The translations under genes and the position numbers were made by a program. From contig SVFM01000009.1 of the NCBI GenBank assembly GCA_015056865.1, positions 1-64,000 on the forward strand: a DNA stretch of 64,000 nucleotides, written 5' to 3'. Position 1 is the stretch's first letter, and each line of letters begins with the position of its first letter. The stretch is from Lachnospiraceae bacterium (GTDB taxonomy: Bacteria; Bacillota; Clostridia; Lachnospirales; Lachnospiraceae). The notes beneath the pieces are model-generated. The model was given only the letters and a program-made list of their open reading frames with translations. It was not told the DNA's origin and did not search any database. Shown piece by piece: positions 54,447 through 63,162 of this stretch.

Positions 54447-54709
54447 GACAGATACAGGGAAACGAGCATTCACGTATGTTAAAAGATATTGGTATTATCA
54501 GTTTTGTTCTGGTGGAGTTGACCCAGTATCTGGATACACATCCCTATGATAAGCAGGCCATGGAATATTTCAATCATTACGCTCGCATTGAAAAACAGAT
54601 GAAGCAAGAATTTGCTTCCAGATATTATCCCTTAAATGCCGCTCTCTCCCAGGACCAGAAGGAATGGAACTGGGCTTTGGCGCCGATGCCCTGGGAAGGA
54701 GGATGTTAA
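54443..54709 (+). CDS. cotJB: Spore coat protein CotJB
   Basis: 88 residues from ATG 54443 with GGAG nine bases upstream (the ATG at 54434 abuts it). The helical CotJB core is present (LKDIGIISFVLVELTQYLDTHPYDKQAMEYFNHY), ending in WNWALAPMPWEGGC. It is part of the spore-coat cluster with CotJA and CotJC and is followed by cotJC after three bases. Confidence 0.88.
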   Translation: MRQIQGNEHSRMLKDIGIISFVLVELTQYLDTHPYDKQAMEYFNHYARIEKQMKQEFASRYYPLNAALSQDQKEWNWALAPMPWEGGC

Positions 54710-54712
54710 GTT

Positions 54713-55177
54713 ATGTGGAATTATGAAAGAAGATTACAGTTTCCGGTAAATATCAAAGAACCCAATGCAAAGTTAGCACAGGTTATCATCAGTCAGTTTG
54801 GCGGTCCCGATGGGGAACTGGCAGCAAGCCAGAGATACTTATCTCAAAGATATGCCACTCCCTATCGTGAAGTTGCAGGTATCCTGACAGATATCGGTAC
54901 GGAAGAGCTTGCTCACATGGAAATGGTATCCGCCATCGTCCACCAGCTGACCAGAAACCTCTCCATGGAAGAAATCGAAAAGAGCGGCTTTAACAAATAC
55001 TATGTGGATCACACCCTGGGTCTGTGGCCTCAGGCCGCCGGCGGTGTTCCTTTCAACGCCTGCTTCTTCCAGTCCAAGGGGGACGTGATCACTGATCTGT
55101 TTGAGGATATGGCAGCAGATGCCACGACCACCAAAGAACAACCTACTATTTCGAGGAGCCAAAAACCCTTGATATGA
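54713..55177 (+). pseudogene. cotJC: Spore coat protein CotJC (manganese-catalase family), C-terminally truncated
   Basis: Residues 1-140 match CotJC (YERRLQFPVNIKEPNAKLAQ, GGPDGELAASQRYLSQRY, ILTDIGTEELAHMEMV, QSKGDVITDLFEDMAAD). The open frame then goes off-family (TTTKEQPTISRSQ) and stops after 154 residues. Normal CotJC is about 190 residues; the missing ~50 carry the last two helices and part of the metal site (the EREVVHFQRFGE segment). The loss coincides with a change to AT-rich accessory DNA, so an insertion or recombination event near 55130 cut the gene. The remnant cannot form the complete four-helix bundle. Confidence 0.8.
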
Positions 55178-55307
55178 CTGGGTTTTTGCCACTTTGAAGG
55201 TTTTCGCAAAAATGACATACCTGCAATCACATAAGAACAACTTGACCCTATTTTACACTAATTTTTACAAAATTCACGATAGGACAAGCTGTTTCCGAGA
55301 ACAATTA
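55130..55307. other. Island junction and 180-base noncoding segment
   Basis: From about 55130 similarity to cotJC ends. The stretch contains CAAAAACCC (55160-55168) and GGGTTTTTG (55180-55188), a perfect nine-base inverted repeat. The rest has no gene. It is the most probable site of the island's left attachment point, but no matching direct repeat is inside the window. Confidence 0.5.
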
Positions 55308-55353
55308 AATCGGTGTTCGTCATTCCTCTTGCAGGAATAAATGAACACCGATT
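55308..55353. terminator. Two-tier hairpin at the end of the defence operon
   Basis: AATCGGTGTTC (55308-55318) pairs with GAACACCGATT (55343-55353); inside, ATTCC and GGAAT form a second stem. It sits 37 bases beyond the last gene of the minus-strand operon. T-runs are short, so termination strength is uncertain. Confidence 0.65.
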
Positions 55354-55390
55354 TTGTGTTTGGTTTCATTGTCACAGCGTGATTTGCCTG

Positions 55391-55927
55391 TTATTTTTTA
55401 CTCCAAAATGTCAAATACATTTGTGCAACTGATTCCAATAACACCGAAAAAATGTGGACGATAAAGAAAATACATATTGCCAAAATATATTTAAGCATCT
55501 GAATCGGAAGAATTGTGTATAAGAGTCCAACACCAATGAGCAATACTAAATAAACCACTTCTACTATTGTGTTATATGCAATGTTGGAAAGTAACACCTG
55601 AAATAATGAAAGTTGCTTATTATTTACTGCTCTATAGTCTTTTTCATTTGATGTTGTGCCTTTAAGACTTTCGATATTCTTGTTGTCTGCAGATACTAAT
55701 ATCGTAATTATGGCAACAGAAAATGATATTAATATTGCCACGATACTTATTTGTGTATCTACAAATCCGCTAAATGTTTGCAGCACTTGCTCTGAATCCC
55801 CTATGTTGAAAAGAAGCGTTATCATTAGTGCCACAAACGCAGCTATTAACGGAAACAGAAATTTCTTATACAGCTTTCTTCTTGAACCAAAGTAATCTTT
55901 TACTGGAACAAAAATGATCGTTTTCAT
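55391..55927 (-). CDS. Unrecognised four-helix membrane protein, last gene of the defence operon
   Basis: 178 residues with four hydrophobic segments (roughly 24-42, 60-82, 112-138, 142-165). Between helix 2 and 3 is a polar loop (SADNKNIESLKGTTSNEKDY). No known family. It overlaps the preceding gene by four bases (ATGA), so the two are translated together. Size, helix number and coupling to a soluble partner recall RexB of phage lambda and KwaA of Kiwa, but only as an architecture; I see no sequence match. Perhaps a membrane effector (inference). Confidence 0.65.
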   Translation of the reverse strand: MKTIIFVPVKDYFGSRRKLYKKFLFPLIAAFVALMITLLFNIGDSEQVLQTFSGFVDTQISIVAILISFSVAIITILVSADNKNIESLKGTTSNEKDYRAVNNKQLSLFQVLLSNIAYNTIVEVVYLVLLIGVGLLYTILPIQMLKYILAICIFFIVHIFSVLLESVAQMYLTFWSKK

Positions 55928-56850
55928 CTGCTTCCCCTCGTTTCGTTAATAAACTCTTGCGCCTTATCAAAGAAGTCCTCGCTTTCCACTTCATTAGTAA
56001 GGGAAACTGCATTCACGGAGATGTAGTGCTTCATTTTAATCAAGTCGGTATCTACATCCATAGGACCCCCAACTTTATTTGTTCCTACAGCAATAATACG
56101 CTTAATTTTATTATTGCTCTGCATATCATTATAATATGCATTGATAAGGTTTTCCGGCAGCTTTTTGGAACCCTTGGGCCTCTTTATCACAATCTCAACT
56201 TCGTCGGAGATTTCGTCTCTATCAGCAAAATCCATAAAATCATTCGGTATATCTGCTTTGCTGACAACCAACTTAAGGGAACGAATTGTCCGAGCTTTTT
56301 TGATGGTATGGATGAAGTCATCTCCCGGCATTATTTCGTAGGAAATGCTGTAATGGTATTTATCATCCGTATCTTCATTGTAAGCCTCAAATTGTGCATT
56401 AAGATACTGGTTGATACATCCAATGGATATTCCGTAGTGATTGCTTTCATGAACCGCCAAAAATCTGTGTTGTCCTTTGGCAAGGCGAATACACAGGTGT
56501 GTTTTCTCTTCCTCTCCATCCTGTTGACGCTTCCGCGTGCCCAATTCCTGCATCGTTTCAGTATCAATCTCGTTACGTACATGATTATACTTTGCAGACT
56601 TGAAGATTAGGTTATAATTACCGTCTTTCATGTCCTCATAGGAATCAAGCCATACGACTTTTTCTGCGTTGGAAAATTTTTGGCTCCTCGCAACAAGATC
56701 CTTCTTCGTGATGTATGACAGCAATTTTGAAAAGGACGAAACAATTTGTGCCATATCATATGAGGTTTGATCATCACTGCTTTTTTGTTTTGAGATAGAT
56801 AAATAATAAAAATAAATGGGGACTGTTCGTTTATTCTCTGTGTCGCTCAT
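55924..56850 (-). CDS. Unrecognised soluble protein paired with the four-helix membrane protein
   Basis: 308 residues from ATG 56850 (TAAGGAGGAAAGAG upstream). No signal peptide or membrane helix. Notable segments: VVWLDSYEDMKDGNYNLIFK, THLCIRLAKGQHRFLAVHES, ISIGCINQYLNAQFEAY, IPNDFMDFADRDEISDEVEI. I recognise no catalytic motif. It begins 11 bases after the res gene and overlaps the membrane gene by four bases, so it is firmly in the operon. It might be a sensor that controls the membrane partner, as RexA does for RexB (analogy only). Confidence 0.65.
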   Translation of the reverse strand: MSDTENKRTVPIYFYYLSISKQKSSDDQTSYDMAQIVSSFSKLLSYITKKDLVARSQKFSNAEKVVWLDSYEDMKDGNYNLIFKSAKYNHVRNEIDTETMQELGTRKRQQDGEEEKTHLCIRLAKGQHRFLAVHESNHYGISIGCINQYLNAQFEAYNEDTDDKYHYSISYEIMPGDDFIHTIKKARTIRSLKLVVSKADIPNDFMDFADRDEISDEVEIVIKRPKGSKKLPENLINAYYNDMQSNNKIKRIIAVGTNKVGGPMDVDTDLIKMKHYISVNAVSLTNEVESEDFFDKAQEFINETRGSR

Positions 56851-56861
56851 CTCTTTCCTCC

Positions 56862-59057
56862 TTATAGAATATCTACAAGCAGTTTCCAACTGTCGATACT
56901 AATATCATCGGTATAGTTTTCTACACAAATACAAAGCTCACTGCTATTCTTATCCTGTCGCACAATGCCACCTTGCAAGTTGTATTTGTTGCAGTATCGT
57001 TTGAGTACATCGAACTTCTTGCCCGTGAACTTATCAATGTCTTCACTATCACCCGTTTTTGAGAAGCCACCCTTTGTTTCAACTACCCACACAGTTCCAT
57101 CTGTGGTGCTGACAATATAGTCCGGATAAAAAGATTTCTGCTTTCCAAAGTTATCTTCATATACAATTGAAAAGTATTCCGCACCCTTATCGCCATTTTT
57201 GTAGAACCATGCTACATTGCTACTGGCTTGACAGTGTCTCTCAAACAACTTTTCCGGCATAGAACGTTTCTCGGCAGAAGACAAATAACCTTTATAAACA
57301 TTCTTTGTCATCTCAGCCTGAGACTTGGCAGACCCATCGTATGTAAACAACATTTCAAGAGGGAATGCTACCGGCTTTTCAGTAATCTGGTTTATCGGAA
57401 GATTGATTTGTGCATTTTCCGCTGCCATCGCATCACGAACATCTTCAATCAGCTTTCGCTTGTTGTTGATAACAAACGAATACATGTTGCGCACACCGAT
57501 TGCCGTTAACTTTCCTTCGCATCTTAATCCTTCAAGAAATAGTTTACGGAGAATCGTATTGATGCTGTTATAATCAAGATTAACCTTCAACCCAATTTCA
57601 CCAACGCAATGATGGTATTCTCTACCATGCTTAGTAGTGTTCAAAGCTTCGTGAATTGCAATATCATTCAATTCCGAAAAATCTTCTTTGCCCAAAGTTA
57701 CGACCGAACCAGATTTCGTATAATCAACAACATCTTGAGAAAAAGAAAAGCCGTTTGCTTCAAGAAGGATCTTGTTTTTGACCACATCATTGGTCGTGTG
57801 GTATTTATTTGCAAAATATTTGCTAATAACTTTTAAGGCAAGCTTTGCATCTCTCGGGAATGGCACATCTGTTTTGTATTCGCTTATAATTGTAAACTCA
57901 CGGTGTTCGGGCTTAAGGAAAATTTTACACGCATCCAACGCATCTTTTCCCAGACTCAGTTTTACACTCTCGGTAAATTTCTCGTCCAGAGTGTACAAAT
58001 AGCAGCAGTCAAGCAAATCGCACTCATAGTGCTTAGCTTCTGGCATACGGCGAATTCTTCCGATTGTTTGAATTTCAAATGTTTCGCTCATATTATCACG
58101 GAGCTTAACAAGAATATGTGCCCTCGGGCAATCCCAGCCTGTTGCTACAGCTTGCTTGATAATTACTGCAATAGGAGTTGATGTCGGTTCGGATATGTCT
58201 TCAAGGTTTTCTTTCTTATCAGCAAGCCATACTGCAAGTTGACCATTTTCATAAGTAATTCCCTTGGTTTCAAAATAGTCCTCAACTCGCTCTAACAAAG
58301 CATCATTTTTGTTGGGCAGCTGAACAATGATCAGCGGATTTACTTCCGATTTTCTCTGCAAAAACGCAGATTGTAATTCACGCTGTTTCGCAATTGCCTT
58401 ATCAATCAAATATGTAATTTGGTCGTCTACGCTAATATGCTGTTCAAAGCTCTCGTTAATGACCAATAACTTTTTAATAAGTCCCTCTGCAATAACATCT
58501 TCCTCTGGGATCTCTATTAATAATGCGTTTTTATAGTTGTTAGGAGTCGCAGAACAACGAATTATTTTGTCAGAATGAAAAAGTTCGATAATGTCATCGG
58601 CCTTGATAGTATTATTCTGGTGAGACTCGTCTACAACGATTACAAATGTTAAACCGCTGTTGTGTGCATTCTGGATATGCTCTATAAAATTAGTCCGCTC
58701 GCTATCTTTAAGCGCATTATTGCCCTTTTTAGTTAGTTTTTCCCAGTTAATAAAGCAAGCATCATTTTCTTCAAAACCAGAAGTCATAACATCAGAAAGA
58801 AGTTTTGTCTGGCTGCCGTAAATATAGCGATCCATTTTCTCCTTGCTTTGTACTTCAAGATCTCCCTTGCCAGGTGTAAGCCAAACAAAGACTGTATTTT
58901 TGTTGCCCTTGGAAAACTCATCCATAAAATGAGTAAGGATGATGGTTTTTCCACTTCCGGTACAGCTCTTCAATATGATATCTCTGTTTGGTTTAGTCAT
59001 TGCATCCATCAAGTCAGAGATGGCATGTATTTGGAAATTTGCAAGTGTGATATTCAT
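56862..59057 (-). CDS. Type III restriction enzyme Res subunit (helicase-nuclease)
   Basis: 731 residues from ATG 59057 (GGAGGGATAAT upstream). Superfamily-2 helicase: Walker A CTGSGKTIILTHF near residue 35, DEAH-type box VVVDESHQNN, RCSATPNNYKNA (III), TIGRIRRMPEA (VI). A PD-(D/E)XK nuclease is visible at the C terminus: FYPDYIVSTTDGTVWVVETKGGF. Length is somewhat short for Res (often 900-1000). With Mod it would form a restriction complex cleaving after ATP-driven translocation. Starts one base after the mod stop. Confidence 0.9.
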   Translation of the reverse strand: MNITLANFQIHAISDLMDAMTKPNRDIILKSCTGSGKTIILTHFMDEFSKGNKNTVFVWLTPGKGDLEVQSKEKMDRYIYGSQTKLLSDVMTSGFEENDACFINWEKLTKKGNNALKDSERTNFIEHIQNAHNSGLTFVIVVDESHQNNTIKADDIIELFHSDKIIRCSATPNNYKNALLIEIPEEDVIAEGLIKKLLVINESFEQHISVDDQITYLIDKAIAKQRELQSAFLQRKSEVNPLIIVQLPNKNDALLERVEDYFETKGITYENGQLAVWLADKKENLEDISEPTSTPIAVIIKQAVATGWDCPRAHILVKLRDNMSETFEIQTIGRIRRMPEAKHYECDLLDCCYLYTLDEKFTESVKLSLGKDALDACKIFLKPEHREFTIISEYKTDVPFPRDAKLALKVISKYFANKYHTTNDVVKNKILLEANGFSFSQDVVDYTKSGSVVTLGKEDFSELNDIAIHEALNTTKHGREYHHCVGEIGLKVNLDYNSINTILRKLFLEGLRCEGKLTAIGVRNMYSFVINNKRKLIEDVRDAMAAENAQINLPINQITEKPVAFPLEMLFTYDGSAKSQAEMTKNVYKGYLSSAEKRSMPEKLFERHCQASSNVAWFYKNGDKGAEYFSIVYEDNFGKQKSFYPDYIVSTTDGTVWVVETKGGFSKTGDSEDIDKFTGKKFDVLKRYCNKYNLQGGIVRQDKNSSELCICVENYTDDISIDSWKLLVDIL

Positions 59058-59058
59058 A

Positions 59059-60771
59059 TTATCCCTCCAATTCTTTATAGTAATAGTCGGGTATGACATT
59101 TATTGATACTTTGTTATCTTTGAGTTTCTGCGCTTGCTGCGCATCAAGGAGGAGGTCGTGCCCCATATAGATTTTTTTACAAAGACTACTTTCATTGAGA
59201 CTTTCAACAAAAGTGTCCAACTCATCCTCTGTCAGTATGATTGCTATTTCCGCATTTTCGGTAAAGTTAATGCCGTTTTCAAGTTCGACAAGCTCCCGAA
59301 CATGGGTAAGCAGTTCATCTGCATATTCGTAATACATACGTTCGCTTATGGGGATATAATCGACTTTGTAATATTTCAACGAAGCGGCATAATTATCTTT
59401 GTCAATTACACGCTTTACACGTTCGTATGTAATATCTCGGCAGATATTGTTCTCATTATTGGTGCAAAGTATAAATCTGCGGTTGCCACCATCCTCTGCA
59501 TTCAATTTCATGACGGAGTGTCCCGTTGTTCCACTACCCGCAAAAAAGTCGAGAACAAAGGGATTTTCGCTGAAGTCTATCATTTCCAGGGCACGTCTAA
59601 TTAAATACGTAGGCTTGGCATAGGTAAAAGGAGATGTGCCAAACAACTCTTTAAGTTCGTTGGCAGCATTTTGATAGTTCATTTCCTTTTCATCCCACAA
59701 GGATTTAGCTTTTGTTCGACGCACCGTGTCACCTGATGCCATATAATCCTTTTGGTATATATCCCAAACAATATCGTTTCCGCGTTTAACGGTTTTAGCT
59801 ATCAATTTGTCGCCATCAACAGCAACTTTTTCACGGCTCCAACGCCATGTTCCTTTTTCACCAGTAGAAGGCTGATAAGGATATATCGCTATTGTGTGCT
59901 CACTATCTTCTTCAAGCGATATGCCCGCATTGTTAGGGTTCACATAGAATGGGTAAAACAGCTTTGGTCTTTCACTCGCTCTCCAAAATCCTCCGCGCTG
60001 TCTTAACCCAAGAAGTCTATAAGCACCGGTTTCATCTGACAAATTATATTCTGATTGCATATCATCGGTCAATTTATGGCCTATGATAGCAGACGAAAAA
60101 ACATCTTTTGCATATACCAAAACATATTCGTGCACACTTGCAATTTCCTTTGTGGATTGCGAACCACGCGGGTTACTTTTTACAATAACATTAGCAATGA
60201 AATTATGCTCACCAAAAATATCATCGCATAAAGATTTTAAGGTCGACATTTCGTTGTCGTCTATTGAAATAAAGATTACTCCCTGCGAAGAAAGAAGCTT
60301 TTTAGAAATTCTTAAACGTGAATCCATAAACGAGAGCCACTTGCTGTGCCGAAAACCGTCTAAACCATCAACTTTATTATCATCATAAGTAAAGTCCTTG
60401 TTTCCCGTATTGTAGGGAGGATCTATATAAATCATTTGAATGCGGCCTTTGTGTGTCTTTTCCAGAAGCTTGAGTGACGCAAGATTGTCACCTTCGATGA
60501 GGAAATTCATTTCTCCACCATTTGCAATATAGAGATCCCTCTGCTCTGTTAATACAGGCGTATGGGTTGCAAGAACCTCGTCAATATCCTCGCGGTGTTC
60601 TTCAAAGATGAGGCCATACTTTTTGCCGTTTACGTCCTTTTCCAACTCAGAAAGATACGACAAAAGGTTACCGGTATTCTCATCCTGCGGTGCAGCAGAA
60701 ATAAATGTGCGTATTTCTTTTATTTTCGCAAGCAGATCCTCTCGCTTTTGCTTTGAAACATTTGTACTCAT
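59059..60771 (-). CDS. Type III DNA-adenine methyltransferase Mod
   Basis: 570 residues (AGGAGAATAGAAT before ATG 60771). Beta-class N6-adenine methyltransferase order: catalytic DPPYNTGNKDFTYDDN comes before the cofactor motif VLDFFAGSGTTGHSV. Between them is a long variable stretch, the likely target-recognition region. It both methylates host sites and gives sequence specificity to Res. No tandem repeats or homopolymer runs of the phase-variable kind stand out in the coding sequence. Confidence 0.92.
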   Translation of the reverse strand: MSTNVSKQKREDLLAKIKEIRTFISAAPQDENTGNLLSYLSELEKDVNGKKYGLIFEEHREDIDEVLATHTPVLTEQRDLYIANGGEMNFLIEGDNLASLKLLEKTHKGRIQMIYIDPPYNTGNKDFTYDDNKVDGLDGFRHSKWLSFMDSRLRISKKLLSSQGVIFISIDDNEMSTLKSLCDDIFGEHNFIANVIVKSNPRGSQSTKEIASVHEYVLVYAKDVFSSAIIGHKLTDDMQSEYNLSDETGAYRLLGLRQRGGFWRASERPKLFYPFYVNPNNAGISLEEDSEHTIAIYPYQPSTGEKGTWRWSREKVAVDGDKLIAKTVKRGNDIVWDIYQKDYMASGDTVRRTKAKSLWDEKEMNYQNAANELKELFGTSPFTYAKPTYLIRRALEMIDFSENPFVLDFFAGSGTTGHSVMKLNAEDGGNRRFILCTNNENNICRDITYERVKRVIDKDNYAASLKYYKVDYIPISERMYYEYADELLTHVRELVELENGINFTENAEIAIILTEDELDTFVESLNESSLCKKIYMGHDLLLDAQQAQKLKDNKVSINVIPDYYYKELEG

Positions 60772-60790
60772 ATTCTATTCTCCTAAATTA

Positions 60791-61582
60791 TCAAATACCT
60801 AAAAGCTTATATAATTCATCTAACGCGTGTTTTTTATTGTCGTGTTCTTCTTTCCATTTCTTCAAAATATCATCTGATAAATTAATCATACTTTTAATTG
60901 GTCCGCTTACGTCATATCCAATTTTTAGATCTGAATGTGCAAACGAAGCACCTTGATCATACCGTTCTTGTAAAAAACTGCGTCTTTGGGGCGGAGAAAT
61001 TTGAATCATAGTAGAAATTGATAATTCATGATAAATCCAAGGGGATATAGTTTTCTCCTTTTTGCTGATTTTATCTAACTCATCAGCCATAATTATTGAA
61101 TTCGGTGTATTAAAAAAGATGATACATTCTGTTTTATTTATCATCTCAGTCAAAGCCGTAGACAACATCATATGAACATGACTCGTTGTGTAATTTCTTA
61201 AATTATAGTCGTATGTTTTAGTTTTTGGCTTATAACAATATTTTTTGTCAATTTTATTAAGCAACTCGTCGCAATAGCCCCATGAACACGAATCAATAAA
61301 TGCTTCCAACCCAAAATTCAATTTAAGCCAACCAGCAAAAGCCTTGACTTTATGTAAGTCTTTATGAGAATGGGATATAAATATATCCTTTTGAGAAATA
61401 GAAAACCAATGTTCTTTCAAGGCAGATCCGTTAATTATACCTTCCTCTGTAATGTATTCAGATAAACAGCCCTGCACTTCCTTCTGATGTTCCGAATACA
61501 TTTGATTTCCCAGTGTTAAGCATGGATTTAGTTCATTGTTATAAAAGGCATTTGATGGAATAAAATTGAATTTTGCAAACAT
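60791..61582 (-). CDS. TIR-domain protein
   Basis: 263 residues from ATG 61582 (AAGGAGATAA, spacing 7). N-terminal ~60 residues are a short lead-in; the TIR fold occupies about 66-190: strand A DIFISHSHKD, VKAFAGWLKLNFGLEAFID, TECIIFFNTPNSI, and SPWIYHELSIS, whose glutamate may be the NAD-hydrolase catalytic residue. The C terminus is helical and charged (LKKWKEEHDNKKHALDELYK). Bacterial TIR proteins degrade NAD or make signalling molecules in phage defence. It lies between the membrane gene and mod with gaps of 19 bases each. Confidence 0.85.
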   Translation of the reverse strand: MFAKFNFIPSNAFYNNELNPCLTLGNQMYSEHQKEVQGCLSEYITEEGIINGSALKEHWFSISQKDIFISHSHKDLHKVKAFAGWLKLNFGLEAFIDSCSWGYCDELLNKIDKKYCYKPKTKTYDYNLRNYTTSHVHMMLSTALTEMINKTECIIFFNTPNSIIMADELDKISKKEKTISPWIYHELSISTMIQISPPQRRSFLQERYDQGASFAHSDLKIGYDVSGPIKSMINLSDDILKKWKEEHDNKKHALDELYKLLGI

Positions 61583-61601
61583 CATTTATCTCCTTCGTAT
61601 T

Positions 61602-63056
61602 TTATACCAACTTACATAACACAACTAATCCTATAATTATCGCACCATATAAGAGTATTTCAGTAGGTAAAAGCATAACTCTAAAAACAGAATACGTCCA
61701 TCCCTTACATTTATTTATTGGAATTTCATATTCAGATATTTCTAGCGTTCCTTCTCCTGTCCCAATTACATTGTTATAGATAGCGATGAGCTTTCTCTCT
61801 TTGGATAAATACAGCGAGTCCAATATCCAAAACAATATCGTTGATGCAATAGCTGCATAAATATATATTTTGTTTCCGGGATTCTCTTTTGTGATACTAG
61901 TAACAAAAACTGCAATCATCGCAGACACTAATGTAATTGCCCATCCTTTCATATGGAATGAGCATTGATTCATTCTACCTATGTTATTTTGTAAAAATTC
62001 AAGGTGTTTTTCATTCGGTTTCATTTTTGACTTCTTCTCCTGTTCTACTTTTTCTGTCGAAAAATACTTGCAGATTGCTCTGTGTAATGTGTAAAAGTCA
62101 TCGTTCGCAAACGAATCACGCGAAACGTTGTCGCCCTTTAAGTACGCCACATATCCAACAAATCCACCAAAAACAACTTCTCGCAGCTCATAATTAGTGC
62201 AACTGTTTAGGCTTAATCGAAGATTACGTATCGTTTCAATATCTTTCTTTATTGCAGACTTAGTCTTTTTTCGTATTGTTTTTAAAGCATATTTTTGAAG
62301 AGCGTTTATTACATGCTGACGCGTTTTTAACACTTTCTCTTCGTCTTCACTAATAATAATTCTATCCTCAAGCATTGTGATCTTGCTTTCCAACAACCTC
62401 AGTTCACACTCTTCAACTTGATATGCATAAGAGCCATCTTGCCCCCTTTTTACATATTTTAGGAGGATTACAATAAAGAAGGCAATAACTATGATTCCGA
62501 TATTAATTACAGCTTGCCATGAATTTCGTAAACCCGCCAAATCACAGAAGAACGAAGCGATTACCGATATTACCAACGAATAGAAATATGTAGTAAGATC
62601 ATTAAACAGATTCTTTCTGACAGATAAGAAATCCTTTCTTGCATATAGTCTATCAATTTCTTTGTTATCAATTATTCTATCAACCTCTCCGTTTTCCTGA
62701 TAATAATAATTAATAACACCTATCTTTGAAATATAGTCTGCCTGAGATACGACAGAATAACAATCAATATTCCCAAAAACCTTATCATCGCATTTTCTCA
62801 TATTATGAAAACTAAGTTTTACAGAAATAATTCCTTTTGCAATCACAGCAATAGGTATGCCCGAAAGGCCTATAACAATAGCCCAAGACAAGATAATTTC
62901 TGCTATCTGAAAATGCTCAGAAGTAAAATTGCTTTTTAGTATATACAGCAGAAAATAACTCACAAAGCCTAAAACAAAGTCAAACAAGAAGATTTTAATA
63001 ACAAGCTTGTCTAATCTATGTGTAATCTTTTCGAGCCATTTAAATAATTTATCCAT
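61602..63056 (-). CDS. Seven-helix membrane protein paired with the TIR gene
   Basis: 484 residues (AAAGGTGTAATTA before ATG 63056). Hydrophobic segments near 20-42, 50-75, 165-185, 192-212, 378-400, 405-425 and 455-482, with a long cytoplasmic, coiled-coil-like middle (~215-370, ELRLLESKITMLEDRIIISE). The stretch HLEFLQNNIGRMNQCSFHMK then GWAITLVSA and FWILDSLYLSKERKLIAIYNNV resembles the two-helix modules seen beside TIR and nucleotide-signalling genes in defence loci. It is the operon's first gene. Function not known; a membrane effector or sensor for the TIR protein is plausible. Confidence 0.7.
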   Translation of the reverse strand: MDKLFKWLEKITHRLDKLVIKIFLFDFVLGFVSYFLLYILKSNFTSEHFQIAEIILSWAIVIGLSGIPIAVIAKGIISVKLSFHNMRKCDDKVFGNIDCYSVVSQADYISKIGVINYYYQENGEVDRIIDNKEIDRLYARKDFLSVRKNLFNDLTTYFYSLVISVIASFFCDLAGLRNSWQAVINIGIIVIAFFIVILLKYVKRGQDGSYAYQVEECELRLLESKITMLEDRIIISEDEEKVLKTRQHVINALQKYALKTIRKKTKSAIKKDIETIRNLRLSLNSCTNYELREVVFGGFVGYVAYLKGDNVSRDSFANDDFYTLHRAICKYFSTEKVEQEKKSKMKPNEKHLEFLQNNIGRMNQCSFHMKGWAITLVSAMIAVFVTSITKENPGNKIYIYAAIASTILFWILDSLYLSKERKLIAIYNNVIGTGEGTLEISEYEIPINKCKGWTYSVFRVMLLPTEILLYGAIIIGLVVLCKLV

Positions 63057-63162
63057 TAATTACACCTTTCTATATGCGCAGTCTTTGCTCCTAATCCTCG
63101 TTCCTCTAGCGGTAAATTCCCTTCAGATCTTCGATTGCCACTTTGGGGGTGAGGGAAGATTA

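Noticed and set aside
55160..55188. Proper attachment site or integrase 3' end
   Set aside because: The inverted repeat is short and no direct-repeat partner or recombinase is visible in the window; left as a possible junction only.
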